Part shown: positions 63,595 to 64,000 of the stretch, one piece after another
How positions within the stretch are numbered: position 1 is the stretch's first letter
Layout of the letters: every line of letters begins with the position of its first letter
From: Streptomyces griseoviridis
GTDB taxonomy: Bacteria > Actinomycetota > Actinomycetes > Streptomycetales > Streptomycetaceae
Reading direction: 5' to 3'
DNA length: 64,000 nt
NCBI GenBank assembly: GCA_014649155.1
Contig: BMSM01000023.1
Location: 46,307-110,306 of the forward strand
Program-made: the position numbers and the translations under genes
The notes under the pieces: generated by a model
Told to the model about the DNA's origin: nothing
What the model saw: the letters and a program-made list of their open reading frames with translations, nothing else
Database searches by the model: none

Positions 63595-63868
63595 GGCACT
63601 CCTCGGGGTCGGCTGGCCTGAGGAGGCTCACGCTAGGAAGACCGCACGGGCTTTCTTGCCCGTCCGTGCACCGTCGGGGCACTTCGCGCGCACGGGCGGT
63701 CCCGGCCGTGGCGCCTGGCCGTGTCCCGGCGCTCAGAGACCACCCAGAGGACGCGCAGAGCAAAGTCGCGGCTTCCGCACGGTCCTAGTTTGTCCCCAGG
63801 CCCACGGCCACCGCCCCTCGGCAGGGGCTCTTGTCACTCCGTACCGAGCAAGAGAAGCGAGTTCGTTC
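63595..63868. other. Divergent intergenic region before the alpha/beta hydrolase gene
   Basis: The 274 bp between the TPP-enzyme start and the plus-strand hydrolase start should hold both promoters. A possible -10-like TAGGAA/TAGTTT element is present (63634-63639 and 63786-63791), but no convincing -35 partner or operator was found. Confidence 0.35.
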
Positions 63869-64000
63869 ATGTCCCGTTCGCAGCAGCCCACCGTCGTCCT
63901 GGTCCACGGCGCGTTCGCCGACGCCTCCAGCTACGCCAGTGTCATCCCCGGCCTGCTCAAGCGCGGCCTCAAGGTCGTCGCCCCCGCCGTCCCCAACCGC
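63869..64000 (+). CDS. Alpha/beta hydrolase, N-terminal fragment at window edge
   Basis: Only 44 residues are in the window. VVLVHGAFADASSYASVIPGL is the first strand and the oxyanion HGAF motif of alpha/beta hydrolases of the haloperoxidase/esterase type. The ATG at 63869 has AAGAGAAGCGAG upstream. The rest, including the catalytic Ser, Asp and His, lies outside. Confidence 0.75.
   Translation, partial: MSRSQQPTVVLVHGAFADASSYASVIPGLLKRGLKVVAPAVPNR

Noticed and set aside
1..64000. tRNA, rRNA, riboswitch or insertion sequence.
   Set aside because: No cloverleaf with conserved T-loop, no rRNA-like stretch, no transposase motif or terminal repeats flanked by target duplications were recognised by eye; a covariance-model scan would be decisive.

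Overview
The window comes from a high-GC actinomycete, almost certainly a Streptomyces. Nearly all third codon positions are G or C, GTG starts are common, and there is an SsgA-like sporulation gene, a carbohydrate ABC transporter without its own ATPase, and a LuxR/PadR/FtsX style typical of that genus. All identifications were made by reading the sequence; no database search was run.

Left half (1-30613, minus strand). One operon reads right to left: a YbaB/EbfC-like gene, a small WXG100/ESAT-6-like gene, and then, translationally coupled through a TAGTG overlap, a single open frame that leaves the left edge after at least 9,911 codons. It begins with a WXG100-like helical region and hydrophobic segments. 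It continues through Pro/Ala linkers, coiled coils, a long alpha-helical repeat region and an alpha/beta region with a His/Cys pair of caspase-like (clan CD) type. More than 5,000 residues of beta-rich modules follow. It is best read as a giant type VII secretion-type (WXG100-led) protein of the 'lonely Cys' kind.

Middle (30928-48211). First comes a tightly overlapping three-gene envelope glycan cluster: a BcsA-like GT2, a GH26-like lipoprotein lacking both catalytic glutamates, and a GT39-like membrane protein. Next come three related large proteins (35379-37712, 39091-42486, 45100-47046) that share an alpha/beta unit with the giant protein and end in an ADP-ribosyltransferase-like region. 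Two membrane-anchored bulb-type lectins flank them, and a secreted expansin-like/GH18/double-psi-barrel protein sits between them. Together with the giant operon this looks like one accessory cell-surface locus and is the most promising candidate here for an undescribed system.

Right part (48384-64000). A LuxR regulator with a pseudo-receiver is followed by a PadR/ABC ATPase/FtsX permease operon. An alpha-glucoside utilisation locus comes next: an orphan solute-binding protein, a GH13 alpha-glucosidase, then a binding protein and two permeases, with a shared candidate operator motif. The region ends with an SsgA-like protein, then a minus-strand run of a TPP-dependent pyruvate oxidase (interrupted by a 2-nt deletion), a secreted beta-propeller protein and a MaoC-like hydratase. 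The 5' end of an alpha/beta hydrolase gene is at the right edge. No RNA genes, CRISPR arrays or insertion sequences were recognised.
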